33,456 bases of DNA from a virus. Location of the stretch: positions 1-33,456 of the IMG/VR virus record IMGVR_UViG_3300024429_000081; one strand, written 5' to 3'. The notes beneath the pieces were generated by a model that searched no databases, had not been told where the DNA came from, and was given only the letters and a program-made list of their open reading frames with translations. The position numbers were made by a program, and so were the translations under genes. Shown piece after piece: positions 6,202 through 12,478 of this stretch (its first letter is position 1; the number at the start of each line of letters is the position of its first letter).

Positions 6202-6391
6202 TCACCCCCCTTGCGAATGTTATTAAAGTTGCGCCAGCCGAGCTGGTAGCTATAATCCAAAGTATTGCAACCTCAGTTAATTCAATAATGGGGTTTGGGT
6301 CATACCAGAAACCACTGTAATATAAGTAAAGTAAATCAGCAGACAATATTAGTATCAGTAGTGTTTTGCCTATTGATAAGATATACTTCAT
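6191..6391 (-). CDS. small two-span membrane protein, 66 aa
   Basis: Hydrophobic segments at about residues 8-26 (GKTLLILILSADLLYLYYS) and 39-60 (LTEVAILWIIATSSAGATLI). Its ATG overlaps the stop of the 86-residue gene (ATGA) and its end overlaps the next membrane gene. No family recognised. Confidence 0.7.
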   Translation of the reverse strand: MKYILSIGKTLLILILSADLLYLYYSGFWYDPNPIIELTEVAILWIIATSSAGATLITFARGVNDG

Positions 6392-6648
6392 TTGTTCTCT
6401 CTGAGTTGCTGGTATTCTTCTTTAGTTAAAATAAGACTAGCTCCGATTATTTTACCTGTCTCAGGGTGTTCTAGTGGTTCTAGTTTGTCCAATAGTTCTT
6501 TCTTAACAGCATCAAGTTGGGCTTGGGCGACTAGGCCTAGTCTTACGAGATGTATGTCCTCTGGTGTTGGGTAGTGGTCAAAGGGAACTTTCCCAAAATC
6601 ACCATCAAACGCCTTATCTAATTCTTCAGGATTTATCCGCTTTAACAT
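6388..6648 (-). CDS. hypothetical protein, 86 aa
   Basis: I chose the second in-frame ATG (6648) because AGGAG lies six bases before it and directly abuts the first ATG (6654). The protein reads MLKRINPEELDKAFDGDFGK at the start, then a long helix with QAQLDAVKKELLDKLEPLEH, and may be a small soluble helical protein. It overlaps the end of the zinc-finger-like gene before it. No family recognised. Confidence 0.7.
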   Translation of the reverse strand: MLKRINPEELDKAFDGDFGKVPFDHYPTPEDIHLVRLGLVAQAQLDAVKKELLDKLEPLEHPETGKIIGASLILTKEEYQQLRENK

Positions 6649-6784
6649 TTTCATCTCCTATTTCCTTCTCGTGCCCATAACAGACTTCAACCCATATCTT
6701 CTTTTCCAGATATACCCTTCTGTATAATCCACATCGGGCCGTTTCCTTACAACCCACCATCTGACATTTCTCGTATTTCTTCAT
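6626..6784 (-). CDS. small zinc-finger-like protein, 52 aa
   Basis: Found by translating the gap. Cysteines at 7, 12, 18 and 35 with H38 (EKCQMVGCKETARC, then VCYGHEKE) give a possible single zinc site. The frame overlaps the next gene by about 23 bases. The upstream region has no strong ribosome binding site. Function unknown. Confidence 0.65.
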   Translation of the reverse strand: MKKYEKCQMVGCKETARCGLYRRVYLEKKIWVEVCYGHEKEIGDENVKADKS

Positions 6785-6804
6785 CTAATACCAACCTCTA
6801 TGTA

Positions 6805-7128
6805 TTAACTATTATCCTTTGCAACCCCCACAATTCTGGGGTTTCTGCCACTCTCAGCGGTGTTCTGGCGTGCTACTGCCAATCGCTTTACCAATTCTCT
6901 CTTTGCCTTGATTGTTAGTTTCTTTTTAGCCCTTGGTGGTTTGATTCTTTTCTTTGATATTTCATATTCCCTACCGCCAGCACCATTGTCCATAATCGGT
7001 TTAAGCCCCAGTTTCTTTTCAAGGTGTTTCTGCCAAGTCTTGTTGTATGTGAAGATATGCGCTGTATCTTCACCCTCATTAAAATTGATGATGGTTTCTA
7101 ATTCAAAGTTTGTTAGTTTTCTTTTCAT
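6805..7128 (-). CDS. small basic conserved-type phage protein, 107 aa
   Basis: The N-terminus (KLTNFELETIINFNEGEDTA) leads to an IFTYNKTWQKHLEKKLG helix and a strongly basic second half (KKRIKPPRAKKKLTIKAKRE). The segment from INFNE to TYNKTW looks like a motif I associate with a recurrent small phage family of unknown role. The basic tail makes nucleic-acid binding plausible. Coupled by ATGA to the 54-residue gene. Confidence 0.75.
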   Translation of the reverse strand: MKRKLTNFELETIINFNEGEDTAHIFTYNKTWQKHLEKKLGLKPIMDNGAGGREYEISKKRIKPPRAKKKLTIKAKRELVKRLAVARQNTAESGRNPRIVGVAKDNS

Positions 7129-7289
7129 TCTTTCACCAATGGCTCAACTTGCTTATCGTCTGCCCTTAACTTCTCAATATACTCAAAGTAATCCTCTCTG
7201 TCTAAGTCTACCTTGATATGTTCCCCATTTTTTAATAACCACTCAGTATAAATAGTTAAACCATCTGCTGATAATCTTAAGTATTCCAT
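7125..7289 (-). CDS. hypothetical protein, 54 aa
   Basis: Found by translating the gap. It begins MEYLRLSADGLTIYTEWLLK and is acidic overall. Its stop overlaps the next start (ATGA). No good ribosome binding site precedes this ATG; an overlapping short frame upstream (7277-7384) may couple to it. No family recognised. Confidence 0.6.
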   Translation of the reverse strand: MEYLRLSADGLTIYTEWLLKNGEHIKVDLDREDYFEYIEKLRADDKQVEPLVKE

Positions 7290-7384
7290 CTTGCTACCAT
7301 ATTCCTTGCTGGCTCGGCTCTGTTTCGCCCTCCTTGCCGATAGTTTCTAAGGACACCAGCAAGTTCCTCCTTTATGCCCTTAAT
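7277..7384 (-). other. coding-like frame without a standard start codon
   Basis: An open frame encodes 35 residues including KEELAGVLRNYRQGGRNRAE, which looks protein-like, yet it has no ATG, GTG or TTG before it; only ATT (7384) or ATA could start it. It begins exactly where the 53-residue gene stops, one base out of frame. A GTG in another frame with a good AAGGAGG site would give a 20-residue peptide instead. Confidence 0.3.
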
Positions 7385-7541
7385 CGGGGATAGTAATTGT
7401 TATGACTTCGTGAATATCAATCTGTGTGCTTTGGTCATCTAATCTAGCAGAGCCAGTGGTTGATTTCCACTCTATCATCTCTGCTACTTTCAATAGCTCC
7501 TTCAGCCTTTTCCACTGTTCCCAATCCAGTTTAATTTTCAC
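7380..7541 (-). CDS. hypothetical protein, 53 aa
   Basis: Found by translating the gap. The start is a GTG at 7541 preceded by AAAGGAGGGAGAA. It reads MKIKLDWEQWKRLKELLKVA, then a polar beta-like half ending HEVITITIPD. The end may connect to the following frame by a one-base shift (see the frame at 7277-7384). No family recognised. Confidence 0.65.
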   Translation of the reverse strand: MKIKLDWEQWKRLKELLKVAEMIEWKSTTGSARLDDQSTQIDIHEVITITIPD

Positions 7542-7559
7542 TTCTCCCTCCTTTATATT

Positions 7560-7793
7560 CTAGCTTTTTATTAGAAAACTCTCTGGTATTCTCCACCCAT
7601 CTATAGAGTATGTCGGAGTACCATCTACCCCCTTATCTCTCCACTTCTCCTGCCCTGGTGTTGCATCATCAATGGTTAATTCTGAGCTCATAAGTTCCTT
7701 GATGTTCTCCTCGCCCCCAATCGTAATCCTCTCCAAATCCACACCAGATTTTATTCTTACTTTGTCGCCTACTTTAAACTTGTACTTCTTCAT
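7560..7793 (-). CDS. first gene of the left operon, small SH3/KOW-like protein, 77 aa
   Basis: I use the ATG at 7793, a few bases after AAAGGAGGGG; the codon before it is a GTG. The N-terminus MKKYKFKVGDKVRIKSG has the pattern of an SH3- or KOW-like beta-barrel start. The rest is acidic with a WRIPESFLIKS end, consistent with a small barrel. It is the first gene after the terminator at 7897-7920 and the promoter at 7814-7842, so it is probably strongly expressed. Function unknown. Confidence 0.75.
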   Translation of the reverse strand: MKKYKFKVGDKVRIKSGVDLERITIGGEENIKELMSSELTIDDATPGQEKWRDKGVDGTPTYSIDGWRIPESFLIKS

Positions 7794-7813
7794 CACCCCT
7801 CCTTTATGCTACC

Positions 7814-7842
7814 AATTTACTACTTATTTATAAGGCTGTCAA
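7814..7842 (-). promoter_or_regulatory. sigma-70-type promoter for the left operon
   Basis: The minus strand shows a perfect TTGACA (7842-7837), a 17-base spacer and TAAATT (7819-7814, four of six matches to TATAAT). The predicted start of transcription is about 10 bases before the ribosome binding site of the first left-operon gene. It lies directly after the late terminator. Confidence 0.6.
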
Positions 7843-7896
7843 CCCCCCTCCACGCCTACGGGAAATAAATCTTTTGCAATTAAACAAAAATAAATC

Positions 7897-7920
7897 CCCC
7901 TCTCCTTTTACAGAGAGGGG
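7897..7920 (-). terminator. rho-independent terminator at the end of the virion/lysis block
   Basis: An 8-bp perfect stem CCCCTCTC/GAGAGGGG with an 8-base loop is followed on the minus strand by GATTTATTTTTG. It follows the XhlA-like gene and separates the late block from the left operon. On the plus strand the tail is AT-rich and could act weakly. Confidence 0.75.
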
Positions 7921-7947
7921 TAAATTATATAATATTAAATTGTTATA

Positions 7948-8130
7948 TTAAGCGAAGCGGTCTATTAAACTTGCGGCAATGAAGCAACCTATGATAATCC
8001 AAAGGAGCCTTGTATTAGTTTTGACTTGCAGCTTTAATCCGTGAAAGTCATTGGTGAGGAATTTCTCAAACTTCTTTATAGTCAAATATCTTGGTGGTCT
8101 GCCAACATTATTCTTCTCATCTTCTTCCAT
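7948..8130 (-). CDS. XhlA-like single-span lysis-module membrane protein
   Basis: 60 residues: a charged N-terminus (MEEDEKNNVGRPPRYL), an amphipathic middle (FEKFLTNDFHGLKLQVKTNT) and a C-terminal membrane span RLLWIIIGCFIAASLID. The LxxQVKTNTRLLWIIIG arrangement resembles XhlA/hemolysin-type proteins that work beside holins. It is the last gene of the late block, directly before a strong terminator and after two small two-span membrane genes. AAGGCGG six bases upstream supports the start. The lysis role is inferred from resemblance and position. Confidence 0.65.
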   Translation of the reverse strand: MEEDEKNNVGRPPRYLTIKKFEKFLTNDFHGLKLQVKTNTRLLWIIIGCFIAASLIDRFA

Positions 8131-8144
8131 AATAAACCGCCTTT

Positions 8145-8339
8145 CTAATCAGTTAGATAATGCCCTATGACACCACCCAAAACAACACTAATCATAGCAG
8201 CACCAGATGTCCAAAGTTCTGTAACACCATTGAGACCACCCCAGACAACCATAAAGGTCGCTGTAACGCCAGCTAGACTACCCAGCCCCAACACAATCAT
8301 TCTCTTGGTTACTTTGCGATATCCATTGTCCTCAGTCAT
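8145..8339 (-). CDS. holin-like two-span membrane protein, 64 aa
   Basis: A basic N-terminus (MTEDNGYRKVTKR) is followed by spans at about residues 14-33 (MIVLGLGSLAGVTATFMVVW) and 43-62 (TSGAAMISVVLGGVIGHYLT), with a very short tail. Size, two spans and position between another small membrane gene and an XhlA-like gene fit a class II holin. AAGGAG six bases before the ATG is ideal. ATGA overlap couples it to the 81-residue gene. No endolysin is adjacent. Confidence 0.6.
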   Translation of the reverse strand: MTEDNGYRKVTKRMIVLGLGSLAGVTATFMVVWGGLNGVTELWTSGAAMISVVLGGVIGHYLTD

Positions 8340-8581
8340 TTTAGTCTCCTTTCTTGGTCATATCGTATACCATCATCAATGAGCCTATCCACAGCAACAA
8401 AGGCGAACAATACGAGTATGGCTATCTCCGTATATAGTATCCACATATTTGGTTCAACAAACTTGGCATACCCGATAGTCGCTATGCCACCAAATAGCAT
8501 AGAACTCCAGATAATCATCAGCCACATTATGCCGTCACCAGTGAATTCCCTAATCCAATACCAGTTGCTATGTTTTATCAT
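8336..8581 (-). CDS. small two-span membrane protein of the lysis cassette, 81 aa
   Basis: Spans at about residues 16-38 (DGIMWLMIIWSSMLFGGIAT onward) and 47-66 (WILYTEIAILVLFAFVAVDR); the tail DDGIRYDQERRLK is charged. GAGG eight bases upstream supports the start, which overlaps the preceding stop. It could be a second holin, an antiholin or an unrelated membrane protein. Confidence 0.65.
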   Translation of the reverse strand: MIKHSNWYWIREFTGDGIMWLMIIWSSMLFGGIATIGYAKFVEPNMWILYTEIAILVLFAFVAVDRLIDDGIRYDQERRLK

Positions 8582-8748
8582 AACTGTTCCCTCACTTCTT
8601 CTATATTATCTAACGCCTTCTCCAAATAATCCTGTGCTTCAATGAATTCCTCCTCAGCAGTCTCTAATAGAAGGCGGACATTATCCCAGTATGCACTAGG
8701 GGGTGCTTCCCCTTTATGGTATGTAGATTGTGAATTCCGTAATATCAT
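8578..8748 (-). CDS. small coiled-coil protein, 56 aa
   Basis: I use the ATG at 8748 (MILRNSQSTYHKG...), with GGAG six bases upstream; a longer frame runs back to 8847 but would overlap the Cys-rich gene deeply. The last 35 residues (LLLETAEEEFIEAQDYLEKA and on) form a clear acidic coiled coil. It overlaps the end of the Cys-rich gene by about 35 bases. It could be a small virion or lysis-associated protein. Confidence 0.65.
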   Translation of the reverse strand: MILRNSQSTYHKGEAPPSAYWDNVRLLLETAEEEFIEAQDYLEKALDNIEEVREQL

Positions 8749-8968
8749 CAGATTCTCCGATAGCCCCAGTTGTCGCATCGGCGTAAACAACCACTTCTTC
8801 TGTGCGCCCTTTGGGATCGCCGTATTGTATATGAAGGATATAGACATTTGTTCCAGAACGGACAGCAGGGATACCTGGTCTGCATCTTACAGAACACCCA
8901 AAGTCATCCCAACATGAGCAGTTTGTACTCCCATAACATTCCTGATTAAAATATGGACAGTATCCCAT
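8714..8968 (-). CDS. Cys-rich small protein at the end of the virion block, 84 aa
   Basis: Six cysteines fall in the first 30 residues (C4, C11, C17, C19, C25, C29), suggesting a metal site or disulfide knot, followed by a beta-rich half (VYILHIQYGDP, TEEVVVYADATTG, ITEFTIYIP). It directly follows the 156-residue virion-type gene. A minor virion component is plausible; no family recognised. Confidence 0.7.
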   Translation of the reverse strand: MGYCPYFNQECYGSTNCSCWDDFGCSVRCRPGIPAVRSGTNVYILHIQYGDPKGRTEEVVVYADATTGAIGESDDITEFTIYIP

Positions 8969-9439
8969 TTATCTCTCCGCATTCCACTTGGCGTATGTCT
9001 TGCCAGTTACTGCCTTTTTAATATAGACGGCAGTTACATTTGCGGCAAAGCTGTCTCCAACAACGGCAGTCTCTAAATAAGCCGCCTTCCAGCCCTCAAC
9101 CTTTCCAACAAAGTGCATCGGAACTGTAGCTGCCCTTGAAGCTACATATATAGTATGCACCAACGCAGTGTTGGTTCCGTCATTAAACCTCACTACGACA
9201 CTACCGCCAGCCTTCTCGTCTCCCGATATGATGAGGTCTGTTACTTCAATTGTGCTATCGCCAAAGGGCGTAGCTATCTTAACATACGTTCCATTTGTGG
9301 TAAGTGCCACGTTATTAAAGACACTACGTGCTTTCTCTGGTGTGGTGACACAGAGAACAAGCTCCTTCCCAGGCAAAATAGTACATTCCGTAGTGTGTAA
9401 TGGTTTACCCTCGCTGTACAGTACCGTTGGTGTTGCCAT
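8969..9439 (-). CDS. virion-associated beta-rich protein, 156 aa
   Basis: Strands alternate with Gly/Thr turns (ELVLCVTTPEKARSVFNNVA, GGSVVVRFNDGTN, FVGKVEGWKAAYLETAVVGD). The layout resembles small beta-sandwich proteins that occur beside tail-fibre genes. AGGAG six bases before the ATG supports the start. It lies between the 185-residue protein and the Cys-rich gene, in the appendage section. Exact role unknown. Confidence 0.7.
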   Translation of the reverse strand: MATPTVLYSEGKPLHTTECTILPGKELVLCVTTPEKARSVFNNVALTTNGTYVKIATPFGDSTIEVTDLIISGDEKAGGSVVVRFNDGTNTALVHTIYVASRAATVPMHFVGKVEGWKAAYLETAVVGDSFAANVTAVYIKKAVTGKTYAKWNAER

Positions 9440-9448
9440 TAACTACTC

Positions 9449-10006
9449 CTAACCGTGGTGGTAGTAGAATGAAATGTGACCATTATAGACAATATTATTA
9501 CTCACATTGTAAAGTGACCACACCTGACCCTTCGGAACAACCCAGCCGCTGTCAGTCCTGTATGTGAGTGGGGTCGTCTGAAACGTATAGATACCAGCGA
9601 TGGTAGACGTACCTGTAAACGTAGTGATGTCAGTACCAGCAGCATCTAAGGTATAGAACTCTCCCTCTGCCCCACCAACTATTCCTGACTTCACATTCGT
9701 AGGCACTACCGGAGTCCCACCAGCAGCATAGGTGAATGACTCGTTTAGATATACGTGAACCCAGCGTCCAGTCTCAGAGCCAGACAGTGTAATCGCTGTA
9801 ATGATAAGGTCTCTGTCATCCCCGTTCTTTATAACAACGATATGCTCTGCTCCATTTACATCAATGCCATTTATAGGCAAGACATATCCATCGCTCGCCA
9901 GATTTGCTTCGTGTTCTTCAGACACGGCAGTAGCGTGGGTCGAAAGTTGCCCCCTTGCGTTGCCCTCGATTGGTATTCCGCTTCTACCCTCTAATACCAT
10001 TCCCAT
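9449..10006 (-). CDS. virion-associated beta-rich protein, 185 aa
   Basis: An N-terminal polar segment (MGMVLEGRSGIPIEGNARGQ) leads into a beta-sandwich-like body (EHIVVIKNGDDRDLIITAIT, WVHVYLNESFTYAAGG) and a C-terminus ending NGHISFYYHHG. The order of strands suggests a jelly-roll or similar fold seen in phage tail accessory proteins. AAGGAGG seven bases before the ATG is a strong site and lies in the end of the coiled-coil gene. Probably part of the tail tip or fibre set. Confidence 0.7.
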   Translation of the reverse strand: MGMVLEGRSGIPIEGNARGQLSTHATAVSEEHEANLASDGYVLPINGIDVNGAEHIVVIKNGDDRDLIITAITLSGSETGRWVHVYLNESFTYAAGGTPVVPTNVKSGIVGGAEGEFYTLDAAGTDITTFTGTSTIAGIYTFQTTPLTYRTDSGWVVPKGQVWSLYNVSNNIVYNGHISFYYHHG

Positions 10007-10248
10007 TAGTAGTCCTCCTTATCTCCACTTAAATTTTGTCCAGAAGCCTCAACAACAAGAATAGCCTTTAGTAATTCTTCCATCTGCTTCTGTATCGCCA
10101 TTAGTTCTCTTAAAAGCCTTTCAATTTCCACTGCACCTGCCTCTATAATTTGTTTTGCCTTTGGTAAAGATATAAAGTATTCCCTTGATGATGCGTCTAC
10201 AAAGACTGGCTTGAAACTTATATCTGGTCTTCCTGTATCTTCTCTCAT
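10006..10248 (-). CDS. small coiled-coil protein, 80 aa
   Basis: I use the ATG at 10248, preceded by GGGAGG; the longer frame would need a TTG. Residues 30-65 (AGAVEIERLLRELMAIQKQM and on) form an amphipathic helix or coiled coil. The ATG overlaps the stop of the 394-residue gene and the stop overlaps the 185-residue gene's start. It could link or trimerise appendage proteins. Confidence 0.7.
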   Translation of the reverse strand: MREDTGRPDISFKPVFVDASSREYFISLPKAKQIIEAGAVEIERLLRELMAIQKQMEELLKAILVVEASGQNLSGDKEDY

Positions 10249-11429
10249 TGAGCCTCCCAAGGTGGGGTTCTTGTAACCTGTCCATCAATTATCCAGAACC
10301 AGTATCCACCCTCTGCCTCTGCCCTTGCTCTGTCTGCATACGGGATAAGATTGAGGTCGGGCTGATACCAGAAGGGACCACTCCATACCTGCGGGCCAGC
10401 CGTTGGTTCGGCATATTCGCTTGGAACAGCAGGGGTTGGTTGTTTCTGTATGTCAACCAATCTCCAAGAAGTTGAAAGCCCACCAAGATGAAGCTCGTCT
10501 GTGTAGTAACCAGGCCCTTCCCTGATTACTATCCCCGTTACCCTGTCGTCTATAATTGTAGTAAAGGTTGCATCGTCACCATTCTCAGTTCCGTCTGTAT
10601 CTTCCAACACTGCTCTGAAATGATAGGTTGTCTCTAATTCCAAGCCAGTTATGTTGGCTGTAAATGCTTCAAATACAGCTACCCCCGACTGCCAATCCGT
10701 ATTGGTGCCATAGGCTGTGGTTGTGCCATACTGGAATCTACAACGTGGGTAAGTTGGATTACTGCCATCATGTGTAATTTCTAATAATGGTGGTGACCAC
10801 TTACTACCAATAGATGTCCCATTCAGTGTGGCTGTGCGACCAGCTACATTCGTAGCCGCATCGGTAACAACACCAACCCATCCCCCTCCCCAATCAAGTA
10901 GAACGTGGTTCTGTACATCACTACCTGTATCAGTAGGGGCAGAGTTGTTTATGTCCCCAGATACCCTGAGACAGAACTTCGTTGTTGCAGATATCCACCC
11001 CCTGCCAGTTGAATTTAAGGTAATAGTATTTTGTCCAGCAGCAGTAGGGTACTGACCCATATCCGCAAATACTATTGAGCCACCAGAGGCAGTGTAACCC
11101 AAATGGTCGCCAAAGTCTGTGTCAACTAGGGGAACACCTTGTATCCCCCTCACCAAGTAAAGACGGGACTGCCCAGTATTATCCTCATTCCTCCCGTTGC
11201 TACGAAAGAAAAACCTCGCTGCTGATATAGTACCTAAACCGCTGGTGGTAAAGTTTACAAAGCCCCTGCCCACTCTATATGTACTATCAGAGTCTTCAAA
11301 GTTATTCCTAATAACTTGAGCACCAGCCTCAGCAACAGTGCCAGTATTGGCGTCATGGGCAGTTGCATAGATTGCGTGCTGTGCCCCTATCCAGCCTGGT
11401 GTATTGGCTCTAAAAATAGATACAGCCAT
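10245..11429 (-). CDS. fibre/appendage protein with an fn3-like domain, 394 aa
   Basis: The first 220 residues are a beta-rich domain (TYRVGRGFVNFTTSGLGTIS, TKFCLRVSGDINN, HVLLDWGGGWVGVVTDA), possibly carbohydrate-binding. Residues about 225-300 look like a fibronectin type III repeat: RCRFQYGTTTAYG, then LETTYHFRAVLEDTDGT and ATFTT, the usual last-strand pattern. The C-terminus is rich in W, Y and P (WSGPFWYQP, WFWIIDGQVTRTPPW). Position after the hub-like protein fits a host-contact appendage. No enzyme motif is seen. Confidence 0.75.
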   Translation of the reverse strand: MAVSIFRANTPGWIGAQHAIYATAHDANTGTVAEAGAQVIRNNFEDSDSTYRVGRGFVNFTTSGLGTISAARFFFRSNGRNEDNTGQSRLYLVRGIQGVPLVDTDFGDHLGYTASGGSIVFADMGQYPTAAGQNTITLNSTGRGWISATTKFCLRVSGDINNSAPTDTGSDVQNHVLLDWGGGWVGVVTDAATNVAGRTATLNGTSIGSKWSPPLLEITHDGSNPTYPRCRFQYGTTTAYGTNTDWQSGVAVFEAFTANITGLELETTYHFRAVLEDTDGTENGDDATFTTIIDDRVTGIVIREGPGYYTDELHLGGLSTSWRLVDIQKQPTPAVPSEYAEPTAGPQVWSGPFWYQPDLNLIPYADRARAEAEGGYWFWIIDGQVTRTPPWEAQ

Positions 11430-12478
11430 TATGTTCCCCTAGTATCATGGACAGCTACCTTATCATATAACTCAACCCTTGGGTCGTGGAAGATTACCAG
11501 CCGCCCGCCGTGTGCTTCCATTTTAGCCCTGTCAAGTATAGCCTCAGCTACAAAGTTTGCGTCTGTTCCTGTCCTTATATCACCAGCTTGTTCAAATCGG
11601 TAACAATGATATCCATACTTATCTTTTTCAGTTTCATCAAATGCGTGCCCCGTGAGAGGCGGGTCGCCAAAATTCCCATCTTCGTCCTTATCACAGTAGA
11701 CGTGGACGTGGTTAGGAATGACTAACTGTGTCTTATAAGCCCATTCCTCAAACCAGGGAGCTTGGTAAGAATAGTATGTCTCATTAACAGAATCAGAAGA
11801 TTGGGGATAAACAGTCCTGAAATACGGGTCTATCAACCCCAGCCCAGGTTCGGTCTGGAGATAGCACTTTGTCCTTATGATTAACCTGTAAATAACCTGC
11901 TGGTATGTTTCGTATGGTTGTTCGTTTATCTTGAATGTGGGTGTGAACGAGTTAATAAAACCGTCATCGTTTCCTGAAGTTAAAGCCGCAAGCCCAAACC
12001 CTGCATCAGCGAGCACAACACCTATGATTGAATGTATCGTGCTTGTCTCCGTATAGGTGGCTTGATGGAACGGGCCTTCATCCCCTACATTACAATCCCT
12101 TTCCTTTAGGTTCTTCCACATCCCCTCAAGCTCAAGAGCTCTCATCTTCACCCCAGGCATAGAGATGTCAAATATATTCTTGACCCACATTGTAGGGTAA
12201 GTACCACCCTCAGTTGCACTTCCACCTTCCCCAGAGGCATCATAGCCCAATATAGGCTCAATCCAGTAGCCCTTTATATCAGCTACACCGAGGTCGTTGT
12301 TTCTTAAAAGAATAGTGCCGTATTCATTATATGCTTCATAGTGAAATTCTATCCCCAGCCTACGGGTTGAATAGTCAACTGTCGTATTCCCATCTGCTGA
12401 GGTAAATTCCAGTTTAACATACGGGGTGCGGGCATTACCCTTCATTGCAGCTAAGAGTTCATCTGAGATTACTCTCAT
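11429..12478 (-). CDS. baseplate-hub-like tail protein, 349 aa
   Basis: The protein begins MRVISDELLAAMKGNARTPY and VKLEFTSADG, typical of hub proteins that open with a beta-strand domain. A middle segment PYETYQQVIYRLIIRTKCYL is the helix seen in gp27/gpD-type hubs. The end (LVIFHDPRVELYDKVAVHDT) matches the closing beta domain of the same group. Its ATG overlaps the stop of the 646-residue gene. In a phage with no visible tube or tape measure this is probably the central tail-tip component. Assignment rests on overall pattern. Confidence 0.65.
   Translation of the reverse strand: MRVISDELLAAMKGNARTPYVKLEFTSADGNTTVDYSTRRLGIEFHYEAYNEYGTILLRNNDLGVADIKGYWIEPILGYDASGEGGSATEGGTYPTMWVKNIFDISMPGVKMRALELEGMWKNLKERDCNVGDEGPFHQATYTETSTIHSIIGVVLADAGFGLAALTSGNDDGFINSFTPTFKINEQPYETYQQVIYRLIIRTKCYLQTEPGLGLIDPYFRTVYPQSSDSVNETYYSYQAPWFEEWAYKTQLVIPNHVHVYCDKDEDGNFGDPPLTGHAFDETEKDKYGYHCYRFEQAGDIRTGTDANFVAEAILDRAKMEAHGGRLVIFHDPRVELYDKVAVHDTRGT

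Noticed and set aside
8749-8847. Upstream extension of the 56-residue coiled-coil gene
   Set aside because: It would overlap the Cys-rich gene by over 100 bases, and the better ribosome binding site is at the inner ATG.
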